A stretch of 64,000 nucleotides of DNA. Origin: Brevibacillus brevis. GTDB lineage: Bacteria; Bacillota; Bacilli; Brevibacillales; Brevibacillaceae. Shown here in pieces: positions 60,566 through 64,000 of this stretch. The position numbers and the translations under genes were made by a program. Position 1 is the first letter of the stretch, and every line of letters starts with the position of its first letter. Where the stretch lies: contig NZ_CP030117.1 in NCBI RefSeq assembly GCF_001039275.2, positions 476,001 to 540,000 on the forward strand, in the 5' to 3' direction. The notes below the pieces were generated by a model that saw nothing but the letters and a program-made list of their open reading frames with translations, did not search any database and was not told where the DNA came from.

Positions 60566-61885
60566 TTATTTCATGGGGGTGAGGAAGGTTTGGGTGAAGT
60601 AGTCTGTATAGACGCCCACTCCTAACTGGGTGAAGCCTTTTTCGAGTACGTTTTTGCGATGGCCTGGACTGTTCATCCAGCCTTCATGGGCTTCGATCGC
60701 ATCCGTGTAGCCTGCTGCAATATTCTCCCCGGCCATACTGTAAGCGAGAGAGGCACTTTTCATGCGGTCAAATGGATTACTCCCGGTAGTCGCAGAGATG
60801 TGGTCGAAGAAGTTGTTGCCCTCCATGTCCATGCTGTGTTTTCGTGCCACATCGGCAGCTTTTTCGTTCCATTGCAGGGGCGGAAGCTTGTATCGGTAGC
60901 GGGAAACATTGACCAGATCGAGAATTTGCCGCTCGGATGCAGCATTGACCTGCTCTCGTTCGCCGACACGAAGTGGCGGGGGATCAAAATTGGGTGCCTG
61001 ACCTTGATAGGTCCATTTCGTTTCGTAAAAACTGCCGCGTAATAGCATTTGCGTATCCATTATACGTACGGCGGTAACCTTGTTGCCATTTTGCTTGTCC
61101 AAATAGTAAATGTAGGGGGTGCCGTCTTTCATGACGAGAGGGCGTTGTTGCTTTTGATTGGTAATCTGGATTTGTGCCCCCTGAAAAGAGAAAGAAACAA
61201 TGTTTTGTACACCCAACTGACGCTCCAGTGATTGCTGGCTGGTGCCAACTCCGATGTTTCCGAGCTTTGCTGTCGGAGCGAGAGAGTACACATCGACGAC
61301 TTTGTCATTTGCGATGCCGACTTGAATGTATCGGGCTGGCTCGCGATTGTACACCCACCATTGATAGCCGAGACTGCTTGGCTCTTTGCGAGCAGGCTCA
61401 CCTAACAGTTTGTGTACTTCCTCAGAAGACATGCCTAGACCTATGTCAAAAATCGTATTAGGCTTCTCCACTCGAATGGGTACCGCAGGTGGTTTGGTTG
61501 TCGCAGGTTTATGGGGAAGCGCTATAGAGGCAGGCACTGCATCGGGTATAGTCTGTTTTTTAGGCTGTCCGATGGAGAGTTCAGGAGATTGACCGACCCA
61601 CGCGGTTTGGGAAGTTTCATCCCAACCGATAGGCTTATTCAAGTGGCGACTGATCATGGATAGAGGTACATATAGCGTTCCTTCGTATTCGAAAGCAGCT
61701 GGTATTTCCTTGCCTTCCTCCGTGTTATACCGGGGTTTTTCGCTTGCGACGATTTCACGGCCATCCCAATAGATGGAGGCGGGGGTAAGGTTGACCCGTA
61801 TAAAGGAAGTAGTATCCGAAGTGAAGAGACGGCTGATTCCCAAGACTCCCAGGGCAATTAAGCCAATCCAGAGCCATTTGTGCAT
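60566..61885 (-). CDS. CAP-domain protein with stalk-type N-terminal domain
   Basis: A 439-residue exported protein: N-terminal membrane helix/signal (WLWIGLIALGVLGISRLF), a copper-amine-oxidase-N-like domain (GTLYVPLSMISRHLNKPIGWDE), a Pro/Thr linker, a CAP-associated domain (IGLGMSSEEVHKLLGEPARKE, GVGTSQQSLERQLG) and a C-terminal CAP/SCP domain (RYRYKLPPLQWNEKAADVARKHSMDM, SNPFDRM, AGENIAAGY, GWMNSPGHRKNVLE). Similar to YlbC/YkwD-type Bacillus proteins. ATG at 61885 is eight bases after AAGGAGGG. Target unknown. Confidence 0.88.
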   Translation of the reverse strand: MHKWLWIGLIALGVLGISRLFTSDTTSFIRVNLTPASIYWDGREIVASEKPRYNTEEGKEIPAAFEYEGTLYVPLSMISRHLNKPIGWDETSQTAWVGQSPELSIGQPKKQTIPDAVPASIALPHKPATTKPPAVPIRVEKPNTIFDIGLGMSSEEVHKLLGEPARKEPSSLGYQWWVYNREPARYIQVGIANDKVVDVYSLAPTAKLGNIGVGTSQQSLERQLGVQNIVSFSFQGAQIQITNQKQQRPLVMKDGTPYIYYLDKQNGNKVTAVRIMDTQMLLRGSFYETKWTYQGQAPNFDPPPLRVGEREQVNAASERQILDLVNVSRYRYKLPPLQWNEKAADVARKHSMDMEGNNFFDHISATTGSNPFDRMKSASLAYSMAGENIAAGYTDAIEAHEGWMNSPGHRKNVLEKGFTQLGVGVYTDYFTQTFLTPMK

Positions 61886-62036
61886 GGAACAATTCCCTCC
61901 TTGGCGAGCTTGCCTGATTCTATGTTTCATTTATATGAGCGTGTCCGAATACTAGAACCTTTTTGCTAGAGAATGCAATTTGCTAGGAGGAAGAGTAGTC
62001 AAGCAGTTGCATATGGAAAAAAGTGAGGGAAACTAC

Positions 62037-62065
62037 TTGCAAAGTACATAGTGATTCATTATTAT
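62037..62065 (+). promoter_or_regulatory. SigA promoter of groESL
   Basis: TTGCAA at 62037-62042 and TATTAT at 62060-62065 with a 17-base spacer, directly ahead of the CIRCE element. Confidence 0.7.
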
Positions 62066-62077
62066 AGGAATTGGGTG

Positions 62078-62104
62078 TTAGCACTCATAACAGTCGAGTG
62101 CTAA
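62078..62104 (+). promoter_or_regulatory. CIRCE operator (HrcA binding site)
   Basis: TTAGCACTC-N9-GAGTGCTAA, a perfect CIRCE inverted repeat. HrcA represses groESL here until heat shock or misfolded protein draws GroEL away from HrcA. Confidence 0.97.
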
Positions 62105-62150
62105 CAACAGAAATATTGTTTACCTACATTTTTTGAGGAGGGTGTTTTTA

Positions 62151-62435
62151 GTGCTTAAGCCATTGGGTGACCGTGTGGTAATCGAAGCTATCTCCAAAGA
62201 CGAAACGACTGCAAGCGGTATCGTTTTGCCTGATTCTGCAAAGGAAAAACCGCAAGAAGGCCGCGTAATCGCAGTAGGTTCTGGCCGTGTTGCTGACAAC
62301 GGTGAGCGCATCGCTTTGGAAGTAAAAGAAGGCGATAAAGTAATCTTCTCCAAATACGCTGGTACTGAAGTAAAGGTAGACAACAAAGAATACCTCGTGC
62401 TGCGCGAATCCGATATCCTCGCGATCATCGGTTAA
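62151..62435 (+). CDS. groES: Co-chaperonin GroES
   Basis: A 94-residue Hsp10: [13 protein letters not shown], the mobile loop [13 protein letters not shown] and [24 protein letters not shown] (in part). The start is GTG after GAGGAGGGTG. It caps GroEL during folding. First gene of groES-groEL under CIRCE. Confidence 0.97.
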   Translation: MLKPLGDRVVIEAISKDETTASGIVLPDSAKEKPQEGRVIAVGSGRVADNGERIALEVKEGDKVIFSKYAGTEVKVDNKEYLVLRESDILAIIG

Positions 62436-62490
62436 GGCTCTTGACATAGGAAATCGAACGAATAAACACATAACAGGAGGTTGAGTTTAG

Positions 62491-64000
<1,510 letters not shown>

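Overview
The window comes from a spore-forming low-to-mid GC Firmicute of the Brevibacillus/Paenibacillaceae type. The evidence is a ger operon, a gamma-type small acid-soluble spore protein, a cmpA gene, a GerMN lipoprotein, a CIRCE-controlled groESL operon, and long runs of gene order shared with the Bacillus subtilis ydc-ydi region (acpS, ydcC, alr, mazEF, rsbTUVW-sigB, tex, cmpA, sprT, thiL, tsaE, tsaB, rimI, tsaD, ABC-F, tatAC, groESL). I saw no rRNA, tRNA, CRISPR array, transposase or prophage gene.

Layout. 1-3050: a germinant receptor operon (A subunit cut by the window edge). 3073-5953: a methionine importer operon (metN-metI-metQ) behind a SAM-I riboswitch. 6142-14881: four tandem paralogous oligopeptide-binding proteins without permease or ATPase genes, interrupted by a divergent SRPBCC/AraC-type pair. 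15012-18176: two small spore-type genes, a cell-wall amidase and a GerMN lipoprotein. 19131-22781: pstS-pstC-pstA-pstB, with a second pstB at 25469, and a chemoreceptor between them on the minus strand. 26286-28749: an HxlR-type regulator divergent from a SnoaL-like lipoprotein, an MdaB-type quinone reductase and an atypical SDR. This cassette is bracketed by a decayed direct repeat of the pstB 3' end plus its terminator. 28856-33614: an ArsB-like pump, a three-gene GMC/gluconate-dehydrogenase-like operon, an ArsR-type regulator and a glutaredoxin-like protein. 33785-40403: sspE-type gene, acpS, ydcC-like lipoprotein, a secreted three-repeat protein, alr and mazEF. 40607-43643: a sigB operon that keeps rsbT-rsbU-rsbV-rsbW-sigB but has no rsbR, rsbS or rsbX. 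43741-50893: tex, cmpA, sprT, thiL and the t6A synthesis genes. 50942-56421: an ECF sigma/anti-sigma pair, a DnaA-box cluster, a large membrane protein of unknown role and an ABC-F protein. 56529-64000: 5-formyl-THF cyclo-ligase, two molybdopterin-binding-domain genes, tatAC, a CAP-domain protein and groES-groEL (cut by the window end).

The most unusual structure is a pair of about 500-bp non-coding elements (18237-18725 and 35934-36467). Each consists of two successive long hairpins. The two copies are clearly related in their unpaired parts, but the paired arms differ in sequence while staying fully complementary inside each copy, which is the pattern expected when base pairing itself is selected. 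Other points of note: a DnaA-box cluster at the same gene neighbourhood (tsaD/ABC-F) where I recall one in B. subtilis; loss of the lipobox cysteine in the fourth binding protein; a 40-codon cmpA gene whose 3' end forms one side of the tex terminator; and a CodY-box-like site before the first binding protein.
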